Assembly: GCF_004346845.1 (NCBI RefSeq)
Contig: NZ_SMGI01000004.1
Span: 124,001-188,000 of the forward strand
Length of the DNA stretch: 64,000 bases
Reading direction: 5' to 3'
Source of the DNA: Winogradskyella wandonensis
GTDB lineage: Bacteria; Bacteroidota; Bacteroidia; Flavobacteriales; Flavobacteriaceae
Shown: positions 50,517-59,632 of the stretch, piece by piece
Numbering within the stretch: the first letter of the stretch is position 1
Layout: each line of letters opens with the position of its first letter
Notes under the pieces: generated by a model
The model's database searches: none
The model's input: only the letters and a program-made list of their open reading frames with translations
What the model was told of the DNA's origin: nothing
Made by a program: the position numbers and the translations under genes

Positions 50517-50700
50517 AATAGTTGCTGTTTTTTTAGTCTTAAAAACTACCCGAAAGGTCTGTTATTATTGAAAACTACGGTTTTTCCGCATCATGTTTAC
50601 GGTTTTTCCGTAACAAAATATTAATACGCTTTACTACATTTACACCAGTCAACAAGAATTAATTAATCCCTCTTAAGCAATTGTTGAATTAATAGCTTTA

Positions 50701-50744
50701 AAACCTAGTAGTAAATCGACCGATGATTAACTGCTAGGTTTTTT
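50701..50744 (+). terminator. Terminator upstream of the BlaI-type operon
   Basis: AAACCTAGTAGT pairs with ACTGCTAGGTTT (12 bp, one G-U) and runs into six T. It ends the preceding transcript and isolates the operon that follows. Confidence 0.85.
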
Positions 50745-50766
50745 AATACCTTTTACTTTCTTTTTT

Positions 50767-50800
50767 AACTAAAAAATTAGTTTAAACTAAAATTTTAGTT
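50767..50800 (+). promoter_or_regulatory. Tandem palindromic operators of the BlaI-type repressor
   Basis: AACTAAAAAATTAGTT (50767-50782) and the perfect palindrome AACTAAAATTTTAGTT (50785-50800) lie 18 bp centre to centre, 38 bp before the repressor ATG. Two dyads near a promoter-like TATATTTAC, next to a BlaI-family gene, are what an autoregulated repressor would use. Confidence 0.65.
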
Positions 50801-50837
50801 ATATTTACAACATATTCTAATCAAACATTTAGTTCTA

Positions 50838-51197
50838 ATGAAGCAACTTACAAAGGCAGAAGAGGAGATTATGCAGACATTATGGCAATTAAAAAAAGCC
50901 AATGTAAAATCTATTATAGATAAGCTACCAGAGCCAAAACCGGCATATAATACAGTGTCTACAATTGTTAGAATTTTAGAATCTAAAGGGTTTGTAGATT
51001 ATGAAAAACAGGGAAAAGGACATGTTTACTTCCCAATCGTAGATAAAGAGGTTTATAGCAACCAGTCTATAAATAAGTTGGTAGATAATTATTTTCAAGG
51101 CTCTTTTAAAAGTATGGTATCGTTTTTTGTAAAAAAGAACGATGTCGATGTTAACGATATTGAAGCTTTATTAAAGGAAATTAATAAACCAGACTAG
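50838..51197 (+). CDS. BlaI/MecI/CopY-family transcriptional repressor
   Basis: A 119-aa winged-helix protein: LTKAEEEIMQTLWQLKKANVK, recognition helix in AYNTVSTIVRILESKGFV, and the wing YEKQGKGHVYFPIV. It is the usual partner of M56 (BlaR1-like) proteases, whose gene follows 2 bp later. In the family the repressor is cleaved when the sensor is activated, derepressing the operon. Here the operon carries no beta-lactamase. Confidence 0.92.
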   Translation: MKQLTKAEEEIMQTLWQLKKANVKSIIDKLPEPKPAYNTVSTIVRILESKGFVDYEKQGKGHVYFPIVDKEVYSNQSINKLVDNYFQGSFKSMVSFFVKKNDVDVNDIEALLKEINKPD

Positions 51198-51199
51198 TC

Positions 51200-53485
51200 A
51201 TGCTACATTATATATTACAAATCATAGCGTTTCAGGTTGTATTTCTATTGGTTTACGATTTGTTTTTAAAACGCGAAACGTTTTTTAATTACAACAGAGT
51301 TTATTTGTTGGGTACAGCAATACTTTCATTTGTGCTTCCTTTTATAAAGTTAGAAACTATTAAAGCAGTTGTTCCAGACGAGTTTGTAGTGGTATTGCCA
51401 GAAGTTATTATTGGCAATATTAACCCACCAACAGAGTTAGATACTCACATAGCCCTACAAACAGGTATTGTTTTGGACGAGCCAAGCATGCCTATCTGGC
51501 AAATGGTCTTTTATGCAGGAGCGATTTTAGCAACATTACTTTTTGTCTTCAAATTTATGAAGTTGTATTGGTTAAAATTCAATAATCCAAAACGATGGCG
51601 AGGTAATGTACTTATTGTAAAACTGCTTAAAAGTTCCGCTGCATTTTCATTTTTCAACACCATTTTTTTAGGCGAGAAAATTTCTGAAGACGAGCAGCCT
51701 ACAATATTAAAACATGAGTTAGTACATGTTAAACAACTGCATAGTATCGATTTATTAGTCTTCGAGGTTATGCGAATTCTACTTTGGTTCAATCCTTTGG
51801 TTTATATGTATCAAAATAGAATAAAGGTGTTACACGAATATATAGCAGATGACATTGCCGTAAAACAAGGCGGTAAGAAATCCTATTATCAAGATTTGCT
51901 TAATCAAGTTTTTGAAACACAAAGTCTTTCCTTTACCAATACTTTTTTTAAATCATCATTAATCAAAAAACGAATAGCTATGTTACAAAAATCAAAATCA
52001 AAACAAATAGCATTAGTCAAATACACTTTGCTTATTCCAATAGTATTTGGGATGCTTATTTATACCTCTGCTGAGGTAAAAGCACAGGAACCGGAAAGTA
52101 AAACGATTACAGAAGTTATTGAAGTACAAGAGATTTCAGAGAAAGAATTAATAGATAAGTATTACAAGCAAATGAAAGCTATTGAGAAATCAGATGGTAT
52201 TTCAAAAGTTATGGATCTGATAAATTTTGACATTAGTAAATTTAGAATGTCTTTAGATGAATATGCTAGACTAAGTGCTTTGAATAGAGTTATGCTTATT
52301 GATAAAATTGAGAAAAAAATTCTAGAAAAAACAGCTACAAAAAGTGATAAAGAAGCATTAAAGCAGCTTAAGGGTGATTATAAAACTTATGCTGAATATG
52401 TGGAAAGAACCAAAACAGAAGATTATGGGCGTAAGTGGGAGACTTTTAGTGACGAAAGCACATTAAGACTTTATGTAAAAGATGTAAAGAACCTTGATGA
52501 GTCTGAAAAAGATAGAATGGCAGAAAAGATAGAGTTAATAAATAAAGACAGCTACTGGGACGAACTATTAATTTCCGACGGTAATCAATCGCAACGAATG
52601 ACATTTCATAAAGAGAATGATGAAGTCGTTTCTGTAGATAATGTAGTTAATAAACCTATAGTTACCGATGCTACTGAAACTGTTGAAGTACCTTATGCAG
52701 TTGTAGAAAATATACCAACTTTTGAAGAGTGCAAGGACTTACCTTCTACAGACCGAAAAAAATGTACCTCGCAAAAGATAGCTTCTTTTGTAAATAAAAA
52801 TTTTAATACAGATTTAGCAACTAAATTAGGTTTGGTAGGTAGACAGCGCATTTCGGTATTCTTTAAAATAAATAAAGAAGGTGATGTCAGTTCTATTGCA
52901 GCAAGAGCACCGCATCCAAGATTAGAAGAAGAAGCTAAACGTGTTATTGCCATGCTACCGCAATTTATTCCCGGAACACAAAAAGGAAAGCCTGTGGTTG
53001 TACCGTACAGTTTGCCTATACTTTTCCAGGTAAATAATACTCCTATTAATCCGGCACTAAACCCAAATCCAGAAAAAAAAGTTTTAGACTATGACGATGT
53101 CGTAGGCAGTGGTGTTGCATACTCTGTTATAGACAAAGCACCTGTATCTATCGAATGCCAAAACCTTGAAAAAGCAGAGGAAAAAAAGAAGTGCACCAGC
53201 CAATCCGTTGCAAAGTTTGTCAACAGAAATTTTAATATGGGTATAGCATCAGAACTAGGGTTAGAAGATTGGCAGCGTATTTTTGTTGGTTTTAAAATAG
53301 GCACGGATGGGAAAGTGCATTCTGCTTATGCAAGAGCAGTACATCCACGATTAGAAGAAGAGGCAGTTCGAGTGGTTAATGCTTTACCAGCATTTATTCC
53401 TGGAGAACAAGAAGGCCAAAAAGTAGATGTATTATACTCTTTGCCAATAATGTTTCAAGTTGCACCAAAAACCACGAAAAACTAA
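51200..53485 (+). CDS. M56 (BlaR1-like) membrane metallopeptidase with two TonB-C-like domains
   Basis: A 761-aa protein. Residues 1-290 form the multi-TM M56 domain with zinc motif HELVH (172-176) and a downstream HEYIADD. A helix at about 275-292 crosses the membrane to the periplasm. After a charged linker (about 300-500) come two homologous TonB-C-like units (about 505-612 and 648-755), each starting with a Cys pair (FEECKDL...RKKCTS; IECQNLE...KKKCTS) and ending ALPxFIPGxQxG. The units replace the penicillin-binding sensor of BlaR1. It presumably cleaves the BlaI-type repressor on sensing a periplasmic cue (inference). Confidence 0.9.
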   Translation: MLHYILQIIAFQVVFLLVYDLFLKRETFFNYNRVYLLGTAILSFVLPFIKLETIKAVVPDEFVVVLPEVIIGNINPPTELDTHIALQTGIVLDEPSMPIWQMVFYAGAILATLLFVFKFMKLYWLKFNNPKRWRGNVLIVKLLKSSAAFSFFNTIFLGEKISEDEQPTILKHELVHVKQLHSIDLLVFEVMRILLWFNPLVYMYQNRIKVLHEYIADDIAVKQGGKKSYYQDLLNQVFETQSLSFTNTFFKSSLIKKRIAMLQKSKSKQIALVKYTLLIPIVFGMLIYTSAEVKAQEPESKTITEVIEVQEISEKELIDKYYKQMKAIEKSDGISKVMDLINFDISKFRMSLDEYARLSALNRVMLIDKIEKKILEKTATKSDKEALKQLKGDYKTYAEYVERTKTEDYGRKWETFSDESTLRLYVKDVKNLDESEKDRMAEKIELINKDSYWDELLISDGNQSQRMTFHKENDEVVSVDNVVNKPIVTDATETVEVPYAVVENIPTFEECKDLPSTDRKKCTSQKIASFVNKNFNTDLATKLGLVGRQRISVFFKINKEGDVSSIAARAPHPRLEEEAKRVIAMLPQFIPGTQKGKPVVVPYSLPILFQVNNTPINPALNPNPEKKVLDYDDVVGSGVAYSVIDKAPVSIECQNLEKAEEKKKCTSQSVAKFVNRNFNMGIASELGLEDWQRIFVGFKIGTDGKVHSAYARAVHPRLEEEAVRVVNALPAFIPGEQEGQKVDVLYSLPIMFQVAPKTTKN

Positions 53486-54622
53486 ATGCTCAAAAGACTC
53501 ACAATTCTAATTATATTTATACAATTCAATGCCGAAGCTCAGTCTTCGGCATTACAGCTTGGAGATAGTTTGTACGCCAACGGTAATTATTCTAAAGCCA
53601 TAAAAGCTTACGAGAAGCACACAAATCAAGATGAAGTTTACGATAAAATAGCCAAAGCATATCTAGCTATAGGGAATAATGGAAAAGCATTAGACAATTA
53701 TAAAAAAGGTGTCGAAGCCAATCCTAAAGACGCATTAATAAAGTTTGAATATGCCAAGTTATTATCTCGCTCAAAAAAGTATGCCGAAGCTTCAGACTTG
53801 TTTGAAGAGCTTATCTATGTCGATTATAAAAATCCTAACTATCACTATCAGAAAGGTGTAGTGTTAGAAAAGTTAAAGGATTCCACCTTTTTAAATCGCT
53901 ATCTCTCGGCTTATCAATTAGACCCAACACATCAGAAAGCCATTTTCAAAATTGCTAAATATTATCTCATAAAACGCAAGCATCAAACCTCCCATAAGTA
54001 TATCGATAAGGGTTTGGAGAGTTATGCTGAGAATGTAGAATTAATAAGTCTAAAAGCGCAAAATTACTATCATCAAGATTACATAAAAGAGGCCATTATC
54101 TGGTTCAATAAGTTATTAGATTTAGGGGAATCTTCAGAATTTATTCATGAAAAACTAAGTATTTGTTATGCAAAAAACTATGATTACGAGAAAGCCATTT
54201 TTCATCGAAAAAAAGTGCTAGACTACAATCCGTACGATGCGACATCAATGTATGTTATAGGAACTTATTATGAGGAGTTGAAAGACTATGAAAAGGCGGA
54301 GGAATACATAAGTAAATCATTAAAACTGCAAGACAAACCACTAAATGACGAATACGTTAAACTAGGAAGACTATATAATTTTCAGAAGCAATACGAGAAA
54401 GCTATTTCAGCTTTTCAAAAAGCTGTAAAAGAAGATTCGAAGGATATTTTTGCAAAGTTCGCTATTATCCGAACAAAGGACGAATATTACGCAGACAGGA
54501 ACGCCGTTATAAAACTATATGAAGATTTTATCGAACGAAATTCTGCAAACGAAGTCTATACGCGCTTTGCACAAATTAGACTAAAAGAACTCAAGGAAGA
54601 GGGGTTTATGAAAAAAGACTAG
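53486..54622 (+). CDS. TPR-repeat protein
   Basis: A 378-aa protein with a signal peptide (FIQFNAEAQS) and about eight TPR units (for example AIKAYEKHTNQDEVYDKIAKA, ALDNYKKGVEANPKDALIKFEY with the spacing of 34). It starts one base after the M56 stop, so it is in the same operon. Probably a periplasmic scaffold that could feed information to the M56 protease (inference). Confidence 0.85.
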   Translation: MLKRLTILIIFIQFNAEAQSSALQLGDSLYANGNYSKAIKAYEKHTNQDEVYDKIAKAYLAIGNNGKALDNYKKGVEANPKDALIKFEYAKLLSRSKKYAEASDLFEELIYVDYKNPNYHYQKGVVLEKLKDSTFLNRYLSAYQLDPTHQKAIFKIAKYYLIKRKHQTSHKYIDKGLESYAENVELISLKAQNYYHQDYIKEAIIWFNKLLDLGESSEFIHEKLSICYAKNYDYEKAIFHRKKVLDYNPYDATSMYVIGTYYEELKDYEKAEEYISKSLKLQDKPLNDEYVKLGRLYNFQKQYEKAISAFQKAVKEDSKDIFAKFAIIRTKDEYYADRNAVIKLYEDFIERNSANEVYTRFAQIRLKELKEEGFMKKD

Positions 54623-54686
54623 TGCGTCTCAGAGTTTTAGCATCTTTTAAGGATTTATTGTACTTTTCGGTTTCACAATTTTATAA

Positions 54687-55160
54687 ATGAAACGATTAGT
54701 TGTTTGTGTTTTTATTCTTCTAATTTCTTGTAACTATTTTGAAAATAAAAAAGTCAAGACAGAAGATATTGTTACGCAAGAATTAGAGACTATAGATTGG
54801 AAATCGGTAGATGAGTACCCAAGTTTCTCGGTCTGCGATTCTGTTACGGGAAAACAGGCACGCAAGCAGTGTTTCGAAAGTACTATTTTAACCCACGTAA
54901 ACAACTATCTTTCCAAACAAAGTATTGTAGTCTCTCAAGATGTAGAAGATACCATAGCCATAAAACTCAAGATTGATAATTTTGGTAAAATCTCTATTCT
55001 TAACATTAAAACAAAGCAGGAAACTCAAGACATCATCCCTGAGATTGATACGTTGTTAAGAGGAAGTATAAGGTCACTTCCAAAAATATTCCCTGCCGTA
55101 AAAAGAAGTCAGAACGTAACTACAGAGTTTGTTCTTCCTGTAGTTGTCTCAATTAAATAG
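54687..55160 (+). CDS. TonB-C-like lipoprotein
   Basis: A 157-aa lipoprotein (VFILLISCNYF, Cys15). The C-terminal part (SVDEYPSFSVCDSVTGKQARKQCF onwards, about 46-157) repeats the layout of the two TonB-C-like units of the M56 protein, including the Cys pair and the LPVVVS end. It is the last gene of the operon, 64 bp after the TPR gene. Function unknown; perhaps a partner or competitor of the M56 sensor domain (inference). Confidence 0.75.
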   Translation: MKRLVVCVFILLISCNYFENKKVKTEDIVTQELETIDWKSVDEYPSFSVCDSVTGKQARKQCFESTILTHVNNYLSKQSIVVSQDVEDTIAIKLKIDNFGKISILNIKTKQETQDIIPEIDTLLRGSIRSLPKIFPAVKRSQNVTTEFVLPVVVSIK

Positions 55161-55166
55161 TTGAAT

Positions 55167-55907
55167 TTACCGAAACTTTATAGCAAACTTTTGAAGCAGT
55201 CGCAAGGCTTCAACATAGAGCCATATTAGTGTAGCTAATAATCCCCAAGTAGCTAACCACTCTTTTTGTTTAGGTGCCTTATTTTTATAACGCTCTATGT
55301 AATCAAAATCTAACAGCAGGGCAAATGAAGCAACTATAGCTGCAAAAATATTAAAGCCAATAGCCCACCAAGATGTACCCCAGATAAAAGTTCTAATGCC
55401 AAAAAAACCAAGAATCCATGAAACGATGTAAACAACCATAATGCTTACCGTGGCTGTAATAATAACACTTCTCACTTGTTTAGTTACAACTATAATTCGT
55501 GTTTGGTAGAGCAAAAGCATTACAAAAAATGTAATTATAGTTACGCCTATAGCCTGATACGGTAATTCTGGAAAATGCTTATGTGCATAGGCCGAAAAAC
55601 CACCAAGAAAAAACCCTTTGGCTATGATATAAAGCGGAACTAAAAAACCAGCCCATTGGGTCTTAAAAGAAATGATAATACTAATGATGGCCGCGCCAAG
55701 CATACCGCCTAGAGTAAACCAACCAGTGTCCCAACCTTGGGTACTTAATTTCCAGATGTAACCAGTAATGGCAGCAATGACTAAAATGCCAAAAAAAGAT
55801 TTAACGAAAATTCCAAAAACGGTCATTTTTTTTGATGAATTTCTTCCATCATCCCAAAAGTAATTGTTAAAAATAGGGTTGGACGTTCTAGAAGTGCGTA
55901 GACTCAT
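55167..55907 (-). CDS. Bax inhibitor-1/YccA-family membrane protein (paralogue 2)
   Basis: A 246-aa polytopic protein with a cytoplasmic N-terminus (SLRTSRTSNPIFNNYFWDD) and seven predicted TM helices, typical of the YccA/BI-1-like family (DUF4870-like relatives are excluded by length). The C-terminal region (FALLLDFDYIERYKNKAPKQKEWLATWGLLATLIWLYVEAL in pieces) carries the conserved acidic residues of the pore. It is more distant from 12235-12942 than the pair would be if recently duplicated. Next to an outer-membrane protein gene on the same strand (3 bp). Confidence 0.87.
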   Translation of the reverse strand: MSLRTSRTSNPIFNNYFWDDGRNSSKKMTVFGIFVKSFFGILVIAAITGYIWKLSTQGWDTGWFTLGGMLGAAIISIIISFKTQWAGFLVPLYIIAKGFFLGGFSAYAHKHFPELPYQAIGVTIITFFVMLLLYQTRIIVVTKQVRSVIITATVSIMVVYIVSWILGFFGIRTFIWGTSWWAIGFNIFAAIVASFALLLDFDYIERYKNKAPKQKEWLATWGLLATLIWLYVEALRLLQKFAIKFR

Positions 55908-55910
55908 ATA

Positions 55911-56795
55911 TTATAAATTGAATTTATAACCCACCATTATATCCATAGGAAAATCGTCGCTATTGTCTAATCCTAAGGCAAAAAAGCGGTCGTAAAGTAT
56001 GGTTAAATAGCTGTTAGCAGAAATTTTTATATCAGCTCCAATCCCAAAGATAAATGGCACGTCAAATTCTGATTCATTACGTGTTTGAAACTCTATTATA
56101 GAGGAAGTTTCGTCAGTAAAAACGGGTCTTTCAATAGAAAAGAAATTAACCGAAGCAAATCTATTCTGTACATACAGATTAAAGCGTTCTTTTCTTAAAA
56201 TTCTAAACCTGTAACCAAGAGAAAATTCAGTACTTCTGTAATCGTCTTTAGCACCTAGTGTTTGTCTCGCTTGTAACAAGCCAGAATGTCTAGGGTTGTC
56301 GGTGTCACCAAATAATTCTAATTCTGTAGCTAATTGAAATGATGAGGTATTATCAATATTTTCGACAAGTGGATGATTGGTAGTACCACCAAAAAAAGCA
56401 AGCCTAAAATTAACTTTACTATCGGTATTTCTAATTTTGTAATCAGAATCTTTACGCTTATTGTAGTTGTCTATAAAACGCTTTAGACTGCCTGTTGTTA
56501 AACTTACGCGGTCCGGAGATACATTGCTATCAGAAGTTAGATTTTTTAAAACGTCGAGATATTCTTTTTTGTATTTACCATTACTATCTCTTGTGCTTTT
56601 AAGTTCAGTAATGGTGCCTTCAGAGGTTCTAACAAAATAACGGTATTTGCCATAAGTTACTGTCCATAGTAAATCAAGTTCGCCTTCAACCTCGGTTTTT
56701 AGTTCAAGAGTTTCACCATTTACAGTGTAAGTATTTTGCGCAAATCCTATGGAGATAGAAGCAAAAATAAAGCAGATAAGACCTATTTTTTTCAT
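55911..56795 (-). CDS. Outer-membrane beta-barrel-like protein
   Basis: A 294-aa exported protein (signal MKKIGLICFIFASISIGFAQ) with an N-terminal soluble part (to about 125) and a C-terminal half of alternating beta strands (VNFRLAFFGGTTNHP, LATELELFGDT, EFSLGYRFRILRK, LYVQNRFASVNFF) ending in IMVGYKFNL with a terminal Leu. This layout fits an outer-membrane barrel with a periplasmic plug or domain. Family unassigned. Confidence 0.75.
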   Translation of the reverse strand: MKKIGLICFIFASISIGFAQNTYTVNGETLELKTEVEGELDLLWTVTYGKYRYFVRTSEGTITELKSTRDSNGKYKKEYLDVLKNLTSDSNVSPDRVSLTTGSLKRFIDNYNKRKDSDYKIRNTDSKVNFRLAFFGGTTNHPLVENIDNTSSFQLATELELFGDTDNPRHSGLLQARQTLGAKDDYRSTEFSLGYRFRILRKERFNLYVQNRFASVNFFSIERPVFTDETSSIIEFQTRNESEFDVPFIFGIGADIKISANSYLTILYDRFFALGLDNSDDFPMDIMVGYKFNL

Positions 56796-56854
56796 GGTTT
56801 AGTTGTTTTCGGTTTGGGACTTTTGTTAAAGCTACCAAAAATATCTGTAAATCT

Positions 56855-57994
56855 CTAGTTTTTAAAAGAGCGTCCTTTCCATTTGTATCTAGAAAACGGA
56901 AAGCGCAAAGCAATATATATGGTCATAAACGGATGCAGTAAACTCACAAAAACATAAGATAATAATACAGGTTCTTGTTTGTAAAAACGTGCTGTTTTAA
57001 AAATAATAAGCAAATCTATACCAAATTTTACAAGGAATAATAGCGTGGCAGTTTTTAAGGTTAAAAATCCTGTTAGGTATAAAGGAATTAAAGTAACAAT
57101 AATTAAGTTAGTCAGTAATACAATTAATCCTAAAAGCTTTGGAAACCACAACGTATATCGACTAGATTTAGACGCCCATCGTAATCTTTGCTGAATATAA
57201 CGCGATAAGCTGTCGGTAACTTTAGTAGAAACAATTGCTTTTTCAGATTTTAAAAAATGAACCTGTTCTTTATATGCTTTTACTAATTTTTGAAGTAAAA
57301 ATACATCATCTCCACTCGAAGACGAATCATTCCCTTTAAAACCGTTAACAGCAAAAAAAGCTGATTTTTTGTAGGCAAAATTGGCACCATTGCACATAAA
57401 AGGCTTTTTAATCCCAAAGCCACCAATAGTTGCACCTTGTAAACTCAGCGTGTCTATGATTTGAAACCGATTAAAAAAAGAAGAGAGCCCAGTAAATTTC
57501 ACTGGACCAGCAATTGCAATAGTATTTTTGGTTTGGATAAACTCATCTAAAGTATCTAACCAATATTTTGGTAACATACAATCGGCATCGGTAGTAACAA
57601 TCCAATCAAATTGCGCTATTTGTATTGCCGAAGAAATAGCATCTTTTTTTGGGGAGTTTGAAGTTCTGATATTTGAAATAACTCTAATATAATCAGTTCG
57701 AGTGTTTCGACGTTTTCGTCGGAATGTATCGAGAACAGATTCCCAATCATCACTAGATTCATCATCTACCAGGATGACTTCAAAATGCGAATTAGGATAA
57801 TTCAATGCTTTAATTGAATTCAATAAATACGGCAAGTTTTCAGCTTCATTTCTAAACGGAATCACTACCGAAAATTTAGTTTTAGGCTCTAAATCTTGCA
57901 GTTTAAAATCTTCAACCTTATTAAACCCATAATTCAGCCACCCTATTACTATGAGGTATATTAAAACAATGATGAAACAAATAATTAATAGCAT
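56855..57994 (-). CDS. Family 2 glycosyltransferase, membrane-bound
   Basis: A 379-aa GT2 enzyme: N-terminal TM helix (1-21), FSVVIPFRNEAENLPYLLNSI, VILVDDESSDDWE (DxD-like), TTDADCMLP, the acceptor loop GDDVFLLQKL, and QQRLRWASKSSRY, then three C-terminal TM helices. This is the layout of processive or lipid-linked sugar transferases. Its start overlaps the end of the upstream gene (shared base at 57994), forming a pair with a flippase-like protein. Confidence 0.9.
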   Translation of the reverse strand: MLLIICFIIVLIYLIVIGWLNYGFNKVEDFKLQDLEPKTKFSVVIPFRNEAENLPYLLNSIKALNYPNSHFEVILVDDESSDDWESVLDTFRRKRRNTRTDYIRVISNIRTSNSPKKDAISSAIQIAQFDWIVTTDADCMLPKYWLDTLDEFIQTKNTIAIAGPVKFTGLSSFFNRFQIIDTLSLQGATIGGFGIKKPFMCNGANFAYKKSAFFAVNGFKGNDSSSSGDDVFLLQKLVKAYKEQVHFLKSEKAIVSTKVTDSLSRYIQQRLRWASKSSRYTLWFPKLLGLIVLLTNLIIVTLIPLYLTGFLTLKTATLLFLVKFGIDLLIIFKTARFYKQEPVLLSYVFVSLLHPFMTIYIALRFPFSRYKWKGRSFKN

Positions 57995-58962
57995 TAATCT
58001 TGAACTTTTGGGAGTCTAAAATTTAGTACAAAGTAACTTCCAAAAATACTTGGAAGCACAAAATTGAGTAACCACATTAATGTTGAAACTGAAAGTATGG
58101 TTAACTCATCAATTCCTAAATGACTAAACAGAAATACTGCGGCACTCGTTTTAATTAAGACATCAAATACAGCAAGCGATGGTACAATTGAACTTAAAAA
58201 ATACATGCTGCTAATAGCAATCATAGCCGTTTTGTAGTCAAGGCTAGTTCCAAAAATCTGCAACAAAAAATAAAACTGAAACGAGAATATAGCATAACGC
58301 ACCAGCGATAAGATAAACGTTTTTATATGGGTTCTTTGAGGAAGCTGTTTTACAAAATTGATGATTTGTTCTATGGAAAAACCTTTAATCCTAAACCGAG
58401 ATTGCTTTAGGCCAAACGCTGTGAAAACGGCTAAGACAATTAGTATTACTAGTAGTCTTGAAACTTTATAGAAATTTATTTCTAAATCGTAATTTTTATA
58501 AAAGAGTATAAGGCCTATAATCCCAATTATAGTTGTTACTGCCATTTGGTTAACATTCCCAATTAGGTTAAGCAGTATTACCCGCTTCCTGTATTGCTTT
58601 GCAAAGTAAATAGCTTTTGCACCATAATCGCCGATGCGGTTTGGTGTAATTAATGATGCAGTTAAACCACCAAGACTTTGTTCTAAGGCTTCAAAAAATG
58701 AGATTTTTTTGATTGTTTTTACCAAATTTTTCCATTTTAAGATTTCAAAAAACCAATTAAAAACACTCAAAATGAGTAGAAAAAAGATGTTTTTGGCTGA
58801 AAAAACGTTGTTTTTGGTTAAAAGCGAGGTAAATTCAGTAAAATTTAAATTCTCATTGTTTAGCAGTCTGTTATAGATATAATAAGATGCACCAACTATT
58901 ATACTTAGTTTAATTATTGCAATAAAGAATTGCTTAGTTTTGTATGGAAGGCTTCCTAGCAC
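57994..58962 (-). CDS. Lysylphosphatidylglycerol synthase TM-region/YbhN-like protein
   Basis: A 322-aa protein with about eight TM helices and the UPF0104/LPG-synthase TM-domain motifs (SLGGLTASLITPNRIGDYGAKAIYF; PSLAVFDVLIK). No soluble synthase domain is attached. It is coupled to the GT2 gene downstream, so it may flip or partner its lipid-linked product (inference). Confidence 0.87.
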   Translation of the reverse strand: MLGSLPYKTKQFFIAIIKLSIIVGASYYIYNRLLNNENLNFTEFTSLLTKNNVFSAKNIFFLLILSVFNWFFEILKWKNLVKTIKKISFFEALEQSLGGLTASLITPNRIGDYGAKAIYFAKQYRKRVILLNLIGNVNQMAVTTIIGIIGLILFYKNYDLEINFYKVSRLLVILIVLAVFTAFGLKQSRFRIKGFSIEQIINFVKQLPQRTHIKTFILSLVRYAIFSFQFYFLLQIFGTSLDYKTAMIAISSMYFLSSIVPSLAVFDVLIKTSAAVFLFSHLGIDELTILSVSTLMWLLNFVLPSIFGSYFVLNFRLPKVQD

Positions 58963-58990
58963 AATACAAATTAAACCAAATTATTACACT

Positions 58991-59629
58991 ATGCGTTTTA
59001 AGTTTGCAAAATACAGCTTAGCTCTACTCTTTTTATTAAGTTCTTTCAATGTGTTTGCGCAAAGAAAAGAAATTAGCACCTGGTCTGCTCAAATTTCTTT
59101 GGGACTTAATTCGCCATCCAAAGGTGGATTTGTAGATGGTTTCCCAGCACAGACTTTAAATTTACCAACGGTAAACTTAGGTATTCAGCGCATGTTTAAC
59201 AGGCAATTTGGGGTTAAATTAGATTACGGGTTTAATAGATTTAAAGGCGAAGATACTTCGCAAGAGTTTAAGGTAAATTATAATAGAATAAACGCTCAGC
59301 TAGTATACAATCCATCTGAATCTCTACTTTTTTTGCCACAACCTATGCAATTAGTGGCGCATGCTGGTCCTGGTTTTTCCATAGCAACACCATTGGGTAC
59401 TTTAGATGAAAATAAGCAGTCTTATCTTAATTTTAATTTAGGGTTTGAGGTGCATTATTCAATTAACAGAAAAGTAAATTTGTTTACCGATATATCTTAC
59501 ATCTACGGCTTTACAAGTTTAGACGATTACAATCCAGAAATTAATGGATTAGGAGCGTTTAACGGAAGTGTTTTTAATGTGTCTTTAGGCGTGTCAATTG
59601 CTTTAAGTGGCTGTTATTATTGCGAATAA
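58991..59629 (+). CDS. OmpA-type outer-membrane beta-barrel protein
   Basis: A 212-aa protein with a signal peptide (LALLFLLSSFNVFA) and a beta-barrel (WSAQISLGLNSPSK, FGVKLDYGFNRFKG, NAQLVYNPSES, VAHAGPGFSIATPL, VNLFTDISYIYGFTS, VFNVSLGVSIALS) of about eight strands, as in small OmpW/OmpA-like barrels. The ATG at 58991 is preferred to 58940, which overlaps the divergent gene and lacks a signal peptide. It is 3 bp before ruvC. Confidence 0.8.
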   Translation: MRFKFAKYSLALLFLLSSFNVFAQRKEISTWSAQISLGLNSPSKGGFVDGFPAQTLNLPTVNLGIQRMFNRQFGVKLDYGFNRFKGEDTSQEFKVNYNRINAQLVYNPSESLLFLPQPMQLVAHAGPGFSIATPLGTLDENKQSYLNFNLGFEVHYSINRKVNLFTDISYIYGFTSLDDYNPEINGLGAFNGSVFNVSLGVSIALSGCYYCE

Positions 59630-59632
59630 TTT

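Larger units (their letters stand above)
50517..50837. other. 321-bp regulatory intergenic region
   Basis: Contains two short ACGGTTTTTCCG motifs (about 50578-50612), a terminator (50701-50744) for the two-component operon, and the tandem palindromic operators before the BlaI-family gene. No ORF of note. Confidence 0.7.

Noticed and set aside
50838..55160. Beta-lactam resistance operon
   Set aside because: The repressor and M56 protease suggested it, but no SxxK/SDN or metallo-beta-lactamase gene occurs, and the sensor domain is not penicillin-binding.
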